Shown here: positions 1 to 5,007 of the stretch, piece by piece
How positions within the stretch are numbered: position 1 is the stretch's first letter
Layout of the letters: every line of letters begins with the position of its first letter
Assembly (NCBI GenBank): GCA_903923345.1
Contig: CAIXXI010000444.1
Location: forward strand, 1-5,962
Reading direction: 5' to 3'
Source: an uncultured Burkholderiales bacterium
GTDB taxonomy: Bacteria; Pseudomonadota; Gammaproteobacteria; Burkholderiales; Burkholderiaceae_E
Length of the DNA: 5,962 nt
The notes under the pieces: generated by a model
The model's input: only the letters and a program-made list of their open reading frames with translations
Databases searched by the model: none
Told to the model about the DNA's origin: nothing
Translations under genes and position numbers: made by a program

Positions 1-201
1 CGGCCGCTGCTGTTCGTGGTCCGTAAACCGGGGCAGGCGCTCAGCAAGGAAGAGATGCTTGGATTCCTGGCAGACCGGGTGGCCAAGTGGTGGGTGCCGG
101 ACGACGTGGTGTTTCTGGACGCGCTACCGGTGGGCGGGACCGGGAAGGTTCAGAAGGTGGATTTGCGCAAGCGCTATGGCGGGGTGTTCGAGCCGTCCTG
201 A
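1..201 (+). CDS. Acyl-CoA synthetase (AMP-forming), C-terminal fragment
   Basis: This is the last 66 codons of a gene whose start lies left of the window; the reading frame is open from base 1 and ends at TGA 199-201. The encoded piece is the small C-terminal lid domain of an adenylate-forming fatty acyl-CoA ligase. It contains the KWWVPDDVVFLDALP stretch (residues 29-43 of the fragment) followed by GGTGKVQK. That is the A10-type motif, whose lysine (residue 49 here) takes part in acyl-adenylate formation in the family. The KWWVPD wording resembles medium-chain (AlkK-like) ligases that turn free fatty acids into CoA thioesters for beta-oxidation. The family is clear, but the chain-length preference cannot be told from this piece. 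The gene converges on the lipoprotein gene at 285-725, and a hairpin begins 7 bases after its stop. Confidence 0.9.
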   Translation, partial: RPLLFVVRKPGQALSKEEMLGFLADRVAKWWVPDDVVFLDALPVGGTGKVQKVDLRKRYGGVFEPS

Positions 202-208
202 AATGACA

Positions 209-232
209 ATGCCGGGCATCGAGGCCCGGCAT
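209..232. terminator. Hairpin between convergent genes, probable bidirectional terminator
   Basis: A perfect 9-bp stem, ATGCCGGGC (209-217) and GCCCGGCAT (224-232), encloses a 6-base loop. It sits 7 bases after the acyl-CoA ligase stop and downstream of the convergent lipoprotein gene. No run of T follows it on the plus strand. On the minus strand the following bases are mildly T-rich (TTGTCATTTC). Its position and stem strength support a terminator; the lack of a strong U-tract lowers confidence in the intrinsic type. Confidence 0.6.
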
Positions 233-242
233 CTCATGGCGC

Positions 243-269
243 ATCGGCCCGGAATCGTCCGGTGCCGAT
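243..269. terminator. Second hairpin in the convergent gap
   Basis: ATCGGCCCGG (243-252) pairs with CCGG-T-GCCGAT (259-269), leaving one bulged T and a 6-base loop. It lies 15 bases beyond the lipoprotein stop in that gene's direction of transcription. It could act as the first of two tandem terminator or 3'-end stabilising hairpins. There is no U-tract, so the function is inferred from position only. Confidence 0.35.
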
Positions 270-284
270 TGGTCGCTCAATCGA

Positions 285-725
285 TCAGCGCAGCACGCCG
301 GCGAGCATGCTGGAGGCGCTGTTGGCGCCGCTGCCACCGAGGTAGTTGCCGATATAGCTGCTCATCTGCGAGAGCTGTGCCGGGTTGACGTTGAGCTTGG
401 ACAGTGCGTCGGTGACGCTGGACATCGAGGTCAGCGAAGACGGCGAAACACCCAGGATGCCGGTGCCCTTGGTGACCAGATCGGGCAGACCGGGCAGGCT
501 GGTGTTCAGCTTGGCGAAATCAGCCGGCGAGAGCTTGTTCTGGGCCAGTCCAAACAGCGCGCCTGCGCTGGCAGCGGTCTGGTCAGCACTGGTGCCCATG
601 TATTTCTGCATGCCCGACAGCATGCCGTTGACACCGCCGGCGGGCGGGGAAAAGCCCAGAGGAGCCGAACATCCGGCGACAAAAGGGGTGCTCACTGCGG
701 CTGCAACGAAAAGACGACGGTTCAT
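285..725 (-). CDS. DUF2780-like lipoprotein, function unknown
   Basis: The 146-residue protein starts at ATG 725-723. I chose this start because an AGAGGA ribosome site lies 9 bases upstream and because it begins directly with a lipoprotein signal peptide, MNRRLFVAAAVSTPFVAGC. The lipobox is VAGC with Cys19 as the lipidated residue. The residue after it is Ser rather than Asp, which in enterobacterial rules favours sorting to the outer membrane. The reading frame stays open 26 codons further up, but that extension would bury the signal peptide. The mature part reads like the DUF2780 (VcgC/VcgE) family: an AGALFGLAQNKLSPADFAKL-type helix, a SLPGLPDLV stretch, a Gly/Ser-rich middle, a helix around ALSKLNVNPAQLSQ, and a final SSMLAGVL. 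The family's biochemical role is not known to me. The gene looks monocistronic, converges on the acyl-CoA ligase and lies downstream of folA on the same strand. The RRLF near the N-terminus faintly resembles a twin-arginine motif. Confidence 0.8.
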   Translation of the reverse strand: MNRRLFVAAAVSTPFVAGCSAPLGFSPPAGGVNGMLSGMQKYMGTSADQTAASAGALFGLAQNKLSPADFAKLNTSLPGLPDLVTKGTGILGVSPSSLTSMSSVTDALSKLNVNPAQLSQMSSYIGNYLGGSGANSASSMLAGVLR

Positions 726-734
726 CTGGCTGGT

Positions 735-740
735 TCCTCT
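735..740 (-). promoter_or_regulatory. Ribosome binding site of the DUF2780-like lipoprotein
   Basis: On the minus strand AGAGGA stands 9 bases before ATG 725-723. It is the clearest Shine-Dalgarno sequence in the window and decides the start of this gene over the longer open frame. Confidence 0.7.
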
Positions 741-842
741 TATTGTGGAGTGGGCATGCCCCAGAAACCGTGATCCGGTGCGTCTGGGGTGTTGGCCGGA
801 CAATCGCCCAGCCGGCGCGCATTCTAGTCGAGAAACATGACG

Positions 843-857
843 GCCCCTTGCAGGGGC
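843..857 (-). terminator. Hairpin after folA, probable operon terminator
   Basis: GCCCCT (843-848) and AGGGGC (852-857) form a 6-bp GC-rich stem with a 3-base loop, extendable by one G-U pair. In the direction of folA transcription it comes about 40 bases after the folA stop and is followed by CGTCATGTTTCTC, which is only moderately T-rich. It would separate the folA transcript from the lipoprotein gene that follows on the same strand. Between it and that gene, a TAGAAT on the minus strand (836-831) could be a -10 box for the lipoprotein gene, but I see no matching -35. Confidence 0.5.
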
Positions 858-898
858 TGACTTGACCCGGCGCGATGGCGCGGCTCAGGGGGCTCGAC

Positions 899-1402
899 TC
901 ACGCCTTTGCGGTGCGGATCCACTCCCCGATGGCGTAGTGCAACCCGCTGCGGCTGACCGCTGATTCGAGCCGGATGCGCTGCCAGATCGCCGGGTCGAG
1001 TGCTTCGAAGAAGGTGTCGGCCTGGGCATCAACATCCACTTCGGTGATCAGCAGGCGGTCGGCCAGTGGCATTGCCTGTTGATAGAGCTGGGCGCCTCCG
1101 ATCACGAAGACTTCCGGTGATGCTGCGCAGTGCATGACCGCCTCTTCGATTGAGGTGGCCCGCTCACAGCCCGGGTGTGTCCAGTCCGGATTGCGACTCA
1201 CCACCAGATTGCGCCGTCCGGGCAAAGGTCGACCGATCGATTCGAAGGTCTTGCGGCCCATGATGATCGGATGCCCCATGGTGGTCGACTTGAAGTGCTG
1301 CAGGTCTTCGGGCAGGTGCCAGGGCAGCGCATTGTTTCGGCCGATGCCGCCCTGGCGGTCGCGGGCCACGATGATCGTGATGCGCGGGGTGGCGTCTGTC
1401 AT
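899..1402 (-). CDS. folA: Dihydrofolate reductase
   Basis: FolA reduces dihydrofolate to tetrahydrofolate with NADPH in the cytoplasm, feeding one-carbon metabolism; it is the target of trimethoprim. The 167-residue product has the usual single-domain length (about 160). Visible motifs are the substrate-site segment ALPWHLPEDLQHFK (residues 25-38), with the catalytic acid at Asp33 in place of E. coli Asp27. The NADPH-binding GRKTFESIGRPLPGR spans residues 49-63, and VIGGAQLY with the conserved Gly-Gly spans 100-107. The start is ATG 1402-1400, 13 bases after the thyA stop, with only a weak AGG-like ribosome site, so translational coupling to thyA is likely. The pairing is metabolic: ThyA produces the dihydrofolate that FolA recycles. 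Nothing in the sequence suggests a trimethoprim-resistant plasmid-type enzyme. Confidence 0.97.
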   Translation of the reverse strand: MTDATPRITIIVARDRQGGIGRNNALPWHLPEDLQHFKSTTMGHPIIMGRKTFESIGRPLPGRRNLVVSRNPDWTHPGCERATSIEEAVMHCAASPEVFVIGGAQLYQQAMPLADRLLITEVDVDAQADTFFEALDPAIWQRIRLESAVSRSGLHYAIGEWIRTAKA

Positions 1403-1415
1403 GGCCTGATCGGGC

Positions 1416-2210
1416 TCAGACCGCCACCGGCGCCTTGATCAGCGGATGCGCGCGGTAGTCGACAAACTCGATGTCGTCGTAGCGGTAATCGAAGATCGAG
1501 TCGGGTTTGCGATGGAATTTCAGGCGGGGCAGCGGGTAGGGCGTGCGCGCCAGCTGTTCGCGGGCCTGGTCGAGATGGTTGAGGTACAGGTGGCAATCCC
1601 CGCCGGTCCAGATGAAGTCGCCGGGCAGCAGTCCTGCCTGCTGCGCGATCATCTCGGTGAGCAGGGCATACGAAGCAATGTTGAACGGCACGCCCAGGAA
1701 GATGTCGGCACTGCGCTGATACAACTGGCACGACAGCCGACCGTCTGCCACATAGAACTGAAACAGGGCATGGCAGGGGGCAAGGGCCATTCGCGGGAGT
1801 TCTGCGACATTCCAGGCCGAGACGATCAGCCGGCGTGAATCCGGGTCGTCGCGCAGCCGTTTCATGAGGTCGGCGATCTGGTCGATCTGGCCGCCATCGG
1901 GCGCGGGCCAGGAACGCCATTGATGGCCATAGACCGGGCCCAGCTCGCCGCGCTCGTCGGCCCATTCGTCCCAGATGGACACACCGTTTTCGCGCAGGTA
2001 CGCGACATTGGTCGAGCCGCTCAGAAACCACAGCAGTTCATGCACGATCGATTTCAGATGCAGCTTCTTGGTCGTGACCAGCGGGAAGCCTTCAGACAGC
2101 GCAAAGCGCATCTGCCAGCCAAACACCGAGCGGGTGCCGGTGCCGGTGCGATCGGATTTGGGCGTGCCGTGCTCGAGCACGTGGCGCATCAGGTCGAGAT
2201 AAGGGCGCAT
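1416..2210 (-). CDS. thyA: Thymidylate synthase
   Basis: ThyA methylates dUMP to dTMP using 5,10-methylene-tetrahydrofolate, which becomes dihydrofolate; this is the only de novo route to thymine for DNA. The product is 264 residues, exactly the length of the E. coli enzyme, and lines up with it without gaps at the landmarks. These include Arg21 in the SDRTGTGT phosphate loop and DEWADE at 81-86. The arginine pair 126-127 lies in DPDSRR, and the nucleophile Cys146 in LAPCHALFQFYV. QRSADIFLGVPFNIASY (165-181) holds Arg166, Ser167, Asp169 and the dUMP-selective Asn177, and the chain ends in IKAPVAV. The start is ATG 2210-2208, 18 bases after the tetR stop. No strong Shine-Dalgarno is visible, so coupled translation within an operon is plausible. 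It appears intact and functional. Confidence 0.98.
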   Translation of the reverse strand: MRPYLDLMRHVLEHGTPKSDRTGTGTRSVFGWQMRFALSEGFPLVTTKKLHLKSIVHELLWFLSGSTNVAYLRENGVSIWDEWADERGELGPVYGHQWRSWPAPDGGQIDQIADLMKRLRDDPDSRRLIVSAWNVAELPRMALAPCHALFQFYVADGRLSCQLYQRSADIFLGVPFNIASYALLTEMIAQQAGLLPGDFIWTGGDCHLYLNHLDQAREQLARTPYPLPRLKFHRKPDSIFDYRYDDIEFVDYRAHPLIKAPVAV

Positions 2211-2228
2211 GGCGGAACTTTCGCGGAA

Positions 2229-2840
2229 TCAGGTGGTCAGGCCGTGGAAACAGGCCGAGACGATCTGGTCGATGATCTGATCGTTGCTCATCGATCCGGC
2301 TGCCTTGAGGAAATCGAGGGTCGGATCGCAGGTGCGAGCGTACAGCGTGTAGAGAATGAATTCGTCGCGAAGATGGGCCTTGATGCTGCCCTCACTTCGA
2401 GCGCGCAGGATGAGTGCGCCGATCTGATCCGACAGCCGTGTGAGTTCATCCATGTAGCCGTGATTGGCAAACAGCGCCTGCTGCAGGCTCGGGCTGGTCG
2501 AGGGCAGGTGCGGAACCCCGCCGGACAGCCGCTGCGACAGCGTCCAGCGCAGCAGGCCTTCGAGCCGCTGAATGGCGGGCAGTTGCGTGGACTGGTCGGC
2601 GAGCGCCGCCGCGGTTTGACGCAGCAGTCGGGTCAGCACGGCGGCGGCGAGTGCTTCCTTGGATTCGAAGTGCCGATACAGGCTGCCCTTGGCGATGCCG
2701 ACCTGGCTTGCGACTTCGTCCATCGACATCGCTTCATAGCCATGGTCGGCGAGCAGCCGATTGGTGGCGTCAAGGATGGCTTCTTCGCGCAGTTCGAACT
2801 GCGTCTCGCGAAACGACTTTCGGGTTTCGGGGGCGTTCAA
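2229..2840 (-). CDS. TetR-family transcriptional regulator
   Basis: The 203-residue product has the standard TetR architecture. The N-terminal DNA-binding domain covers about residues 15-65, with the helix-turn-helix in MDEVASQVGIAKGSLYRHFESKEAL (40-64 region). In it, KGSLYRHF is the recognition helix signature. An all-helical ligand and dimer domain follows (about 70-203) that I cannot assign to a ligand class. The only plausible start is TTG 2840-2838. No ATG or GTG lies in frame upstream before unrelated sequence, and the next ATG (codon 38) would cut off the first DNA-binding helix. A weak GAG lies 6 bases before the TTG. It begins 17 bases after the gspC stop and ends 18 bases before thyA, so it probably shares a transcript with them. 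Its targets are unknown; the inverted repeat at 3620-3637 upstream of gspC is a candidate operator. Confidence 0.9.
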   Translation of the reverse strand: MNAPETRKSFRETQFELREEAILDATNRLLADHGYEAMSMDEVASQVGIAKGSLYRHFESKEALAAAVLTRLLRQTAAALADQSTQLPAIQRLEGLLRWTLSQRLSGGVPHLPSTSPSLQQALFANHGYMDELTRLSDQIGALILRARSEGSIKAHLRDEFILYTLYARTCDPTLDFLKAAGSMSNDQIIDQIVSACFHGLTT

Positions 2841-2857
2841 GAAGGACTCGCGCCGGG

Positions 2858-3583
2858 TTATTGGGAGACGCCGGGCATCCCGGTCTGGCCAGGAGGCAGC
2901 GGTGACATGCCTGAGGGCAGCTGGCCCGGGATGCCGGCTCCGCCCCCGGCTTGCTGTGCGTCGGGTGGTGGCGGCGGTGGCGGAGGCGACTGCCCGGGTT
3001 GCTCCATCGGTTGACCCGGCATGCCCGGCGGAGGAAGGCCTGTGCCGGGCATCGGAGGGGGTGCCCCGGGGACGCCTGCCCCAATCGGCACGCCCGGCGG
3101 CAACGCACCGCCTGGGTTGCGCATGTCGGTGCCCTGCTTCGGGCCACTGCTGAGTACATCGAGCGACGGCCGAGCCGGGGCCGATGCGGTCAGTGGCTGG
3201 CCATTGCGCATCAATGCGACCGAGTCAGGTGTCACTGCCGTGACGATGAGTCCTTCGGCAACCTTCTCGCCGACCCGAAAGGGCTTGGCGGCTTGGCCGT
3301 CGACGGACAGCAGGGCCACGCCCTGCGGGCCGGCAGCGATGACGCCGACCACCTGGACATTGGACGGTGCTGCCGCAGCGCCTGCGCTGGGCGCAGGGGG
3401 TGATCCGAACAGTTGGCCCGCCTGGCGCAGATCGCTCAGGCCCGGGGACTGTGCAATCGCTCCGGCCGGGGCGATCGGGCTGCGGGGGGAGAACAATTGC
3501 AGACCCCAGGCTGCGCAGATTGCGCACAGCGCAGCAAACAGCAGCAGTGAAGCCAGCCGGGCGAGGGGGAAACGGAGTCGCAT
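2858..3583 (-). CDS. gspC: Type II secretion protein GspC, HR-domain type with Pro-rich tail
   Basis: GspC anchors in the inner membrane and links the T2SS assembly platform to the secretin GspD through its periplasmic HR domain. The 241-residue product starts at ATG 3583-3581. That gives a short basic N-terminus (MRLRFPLARL) and one transmembrane helix at about 10-31. A short linker with the family-like QLFGSPP at 57-63 follows. The HR domain spans about 74-131: VQVVGVIAAGPQGVALLSVD, then KPFRVGEKVAEGLIV, then VALMRNGQ. From about residue 157 to the end the protein is low complexity and rich in Pro, Gly and Met, including eight prolines in a row (200-207). No PDZ or coiled coil, the usual C-terminal modules of this family, is visible. 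The frame is open further upstream, but that part is antisense to gspG and was not used. The gene is divergent from gspG and leads the tetR-thyA-folA block. No clear Shine-Dalgarno is seen. Confidence 0.88.
   Translation of the reverse strand: MRLRFPLARLASLLLFAALCAICAAWGLQLFSPRSPIAPAGAIAQSPGLSDLRQAGQLFGSPPAPSAGAAAAPSNVQVVGVIAAGPQGVALLSVDGQAAKPFRVGEKVAEGLIVTAVTPDSVALMRNGQPLTASAPARPSLDVLSSGPKQGTDMRNPGGALPPGVPIGAGVPGAPPPMPGTGLPPPGMPGQPMEQPGQSPPPPPPPPDAQQAGGGAGIPGQLPSGMSPLPPGQTGMPGVSQ
2963..2986 (-). repeat. Eight-proline codon run in gspC
   Basis: Eight consecutive CCN codons encode residues 200-207 of GspC. The codons are mixed (CCT, CCG, CCA, CCC), so this is a protein-level polyproline tract more than a pure DNA microsatellite. 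Polyproline of this length normally needs elongation factor P for efficient translation and could slow ribosomes just before the tetR start. Length variation between strains is likely. Confidence 0.7.
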
Positions 3584-3619
3584 GGTCGAATCGGGCCGAT
3601 CAGTGAGGGGTGGCGGCAG

Positions 3620-3637
3620 GCGGATGACCGCATCCGC
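3620..3637. promoter_or_regulatory. 18-base inverted repeat in the gspC/gspG intergenic region, possible operator
   Basis: GCGGATG (3620-3626) and CATCCGC (3631-3637) are perfect 7-bp inverted arms around ACCG. It lies in the 115-base divergent region, where a -35 box for gspG would fall and just downstream of a possible gspC transcription start. Size and symmetry suit a dimeric repressor such as a TetR protein, one of which is encoded just after gspC. It could equally be a leader hairpin of the gspC mRNA. Function is inferred. Confidence 0.4.
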
Positions 3638-3649
3638 GAGCAGGCCCGC

Positions 3650-3658
3650 TGGTATCAT
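3650..3658 (+). promoter_or_regulatory. Possible extended -10 promoter of the gspGHIJK operon
   Basis: TGGTATCAT matches the extended -10 pattern TGnTATAAT with one mismatch. It ends 40 bases before the gspG ATG, so a start near 3665 would give a leader of roughly 34 bases. No good -35 is visible at 17 bases upstream (GCATCC), which extended -10 promoters tolerate. Assignment is by pattern only. Confidence 0.4.
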
Positions 3659-3659
3659 A
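3654..3659 (-). promoter_or_regulatory. Possible -10 box of gspC
   Basis: On the minus strand the same AT-rich spot reads TATGAT, five of six matches to TATAAT. Transcription would begin near 3647 and give gspC a leader of about 64 bases containing the inverted repeat 3620-3637. No convincing -35 lies upstream on this strand. It overlaps the plus-strand -10 candidate. Confidence 0.3.
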
Positions 3660-3684
3660 GACCGGATGAACCACGCCGCGGGGC

Positions 3685-3688
3685 GGAG
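3685..3688 (+). promoter_or_regulatory. Ribosome binding site of gspG
   Basis: GGAG stands 10 bases before ATG 3699-3701, slightly far but acceptable. It supports this start, which gives an 18-residue pseudopilin leader. Confidence 0.5.
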
Positions 3689-3698
3689 CTGACAGACG

Positions 3699-4151
3699 AT
3701 GCAAAACGGATGGCTGGTTGCAGCCCGATCGCAGGTGGGTCGACAGCGTGGATTTACGCTGATCGAGTTGATGGTGGTCATCATGATCCTGGGGGTGCTG
3801 GCCGCTCTGGTCGTACCTCGCGTCATGAATCGCCCCGATGAAGCTCGGGCGGTTGCAGCGCGTCAGGACATCGCTCAGGTGATGCAGGCCCTCAAGCTCT
3901 ATCGCCTCGACAACTCCCGCTATCCCACAACCGAGCAGGGTCTGCAGTCGCTGGTTGCCCGCCCCACCGCAGGCCCGGTGCCGAACAACTGGAAGTCCTA
4001 TCTGGACAAAGTGCCCAACGATCCCTGGGGGCGTCCGTATCAGTACCTGAGCCCCGGCATCAAAGGGGAAATCGATGTCTTCAGCCTGGGGGCAGATGGC
4101 CAAGCCGGAGGCACGGGCGTGGACGCAGACATCGGGTCGTGGGATCTCTGA
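3699..4151 (+). CDS. gspG: Type II secretion major pseudopilin GspG
   Basis: GspG is the main subunit of the periplasmic pseudopilus that pushes folded exoproteins through the secretin. The 150-residue precursor has an 18-residue basic leader ending QRG. Prepilin peptidase cuts before Phe19, which it then N-methylates. The mature start FTLIELMVVIMILGVLAAL carries the conserved Glu at +5 (Glu23) and the hydrophobic assembly helix. GspG-specific landmarks follow: YPTTEQGLQSL (75-85), PNDPWGRPYQY (106-116) and the C-terminal SLGADGQAGG...ADIGSWD (129-149). That last segment corresponds to the calcium-binding loop that stabilises the family. Its stop TGA shares one base with the gspH ATG (TGATG), so the two are translationally coupled. 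It is the first gene of the plus-strand operon, with a possible extended -10 promoter upstream. Confidence 0.97.
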   Translation: MQNGWLVAARSQVGRQRGFTLIELMVVIMILGVLAALVVPRVMNRPDEARAVAARQDIAQVMQALKLYRLDNSRYPTTEQGLQSLVARPTAGPVPNNWKSYLDKVPNDPWGRPYQYLSPGIKGEIDVFSLGADGQAGGTGVDADIGSWDL

Positions 4152-4615
4152 TGTCCGAGCCGGGCTTTGCCCGGCAGCGTGGCTTCACCCTGATCGAACT
4201 GCTGGTTGTGCTGATCGTGATCGGCGTGGTCGTCGGCATGGTCACGGTCTCGAGCACTCCCAGTCCGGATCGCGCATTGCGAGCTGATGCCGATCGCCTG
4301 GCCCAGTTGTTGTCTCTGGCACGTGAGGAGGCCCAGGTGCGAGGTGCGCCCATCCGCTTCGAAACCGACTCCAACGGATTTCGCTTCATGGTCTACCGCG
4401 ACCGGCAGTGGCGACCGATTACCGATGACGGTGACCTGCGAGCGCGTCCCTGGGGCAGTGAAACACGTGTTCTGGTTGAGAGGCCGGACGGTCGACGCGC
4501 GCTGGAGTTTGGGCGCGACCTGGTCGAGGCGCCTTATCGGGTTCAACTGCAACGACCCGGTGCTTCGGTGACCATCTTGGCCAATGGGCTGGGGGCCTTT
4601 GAAGTCCTCGACTAG
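4151..4615 (+). CDS. gspH: Type II secretion minor pseudopilin GspH
   Basis: GspH is a minor pseudopilin thought to join the tip complex of GspI, J and K to the GspG filament. The ATG at 4151, overlapping the gspG stop by one base, gives a 154-residue precursor with an 11-residue leader, MSEPGFARQRG. Cleavage falls before Phe12, and the mature protein begins FTLIELLVVLIVIGVVVG with Glu at +5. A GTG 12 bases upstream would also be in frame and cannot be excluded. After the helix come DADRLAQLLSLAREEAQVRG and a beta-rich globular part with RFMVYRDRQWRPI, typical of the GspH/FimT fold. It ends at TAG 4613-4615 and overlaps the start of gspI by 32 bases. Assignment to H rests on fold pattern and on position between gspG and gspI. 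Confidence 0.92.
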   Translation: MSEPGFARQRGFTLIELLVVLIVIGVVVGMVTVSSTPSPDRALRADADRLAQLLSLAREEAQVRGAPIRFETDSNGFRFMVYRDRQWRPITDDGDLRARPWGSETRVLVERPDGRRALEFGRDLVEAPYRVQLQRPGASVTILANGLGAFEVLD

Positions 4616-4991
4616 GCAGCGTGCCCCTGCCGTTCGCGGCTTCACGCTGGTCGAGGTGCTGGTTGCGCTCACCATCGTGGCGGTGTCGCTGATGGCGTCA
4701 CTGCGGGCCACCGGCGCCATGTCGGCCAGTGCCTTCGAGCTGCGCCAGCGCACGCTTGCACAGTGGAGCGCCGAGAACAGGCTGGCGCAGATCCGCGTTC
4801 AGGCCGAATGGCCGAGTCAGGGCAAGCGCAGTTTCGAGTGCACCCAGGCCGAGGCCCAGCTGGTCTGCGAAGAGGAGGTGTTCAACACACCCAATCCACA
4901 GTTTCGCCGCGTCGAGGTCAGCGTCTATCCAGCGCAGGGCTCGAGAATCCGCTTGTCGAAGCTGGTCGGTTTTGCGACCAACCAGCTCTGA
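4584..4991 (+). CDS. gspI: Type II secretion minor pseudopilin GspI
   Basis: GspI is the core of the pseudopilus tip and nucleates the complex with GspJ and GspK. The 135-residue precursor from ATG 4584 has a 19-residue leader ending AVRG and a mature start FTLVEVLVALTIVAVSLMAS with Glu at +5 (Glu24). The segment AQWSAENRLAQIR (59-71) is characteristic of GspI. Two cysteines at 86 and 95 could form a disulphide in the periplasm. The start is uncertain. The ATG lies 32 bases inside gspH, while a TTG at 4599 would shorten the leader to 14 residues and has a G-rich stretch just before it. Both choices overlap gspH, which implies coupled translation. The mature protein is the same in either case. 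Confidence 0.92.
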   Translation: MGWGPLKSSTRQRAPAVRGFTLVEVLVALTIVAVSLMASLRATGAMSASAFELRQRTLAQWSAENRLAQIRVQAEWPSQGKRSFECTQAEAQLVCEEEVFNTPNPQFRRVEVSVYPAQGSRIRLSKLVGFATNQL

Positions 4992-5007
4992 GACCTGAGT
5001 GTTGACG

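Noticed and set aside
726..803. 26-codon upstream extension of the lipoprotein gene
   Set aside because: It would move the lipoprotein signal peptide away from the N-terminus, and the good ribosome site AGAGGA lies inside it, just before ATG 725.
583..1035. 150-codon minus-strand frame spanning the folA end and lipoprotein start
   Set aside because: It overlaps both real genes out of frame and shows no domain or ribosome site.
1920..3014. 364-codon plus-strand open frame opposite thyA, tetR and the end of gspC
   Set aside because: It is antisense to three confidently identified genes, has no recognisable domain, and shows the mirror of the gspC proline run as a glycine run. It is a GC-rich shadow frame.
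3584..3826. Upstream extension of the gspC frame by 81 codons
   Set aside because: The extra part runs antisense through the gspG start, shows no family similarity, and would bury the transmembrane N-terminus. ATG 3583 gives a normal GspC topology.
3600..4103. 167-codon minus-strand frame opposite gspG
   Set aside because: It is a shadow of gspG with no family signature, and it would overlap the divergent promoter region.
4040..4753. 237-codon minus-strand frame across gspG, gspH and gspI
   Set aside because: It is antisense to three pseudopilin genes with clear leader motifs and has no recognisable domain of its own.
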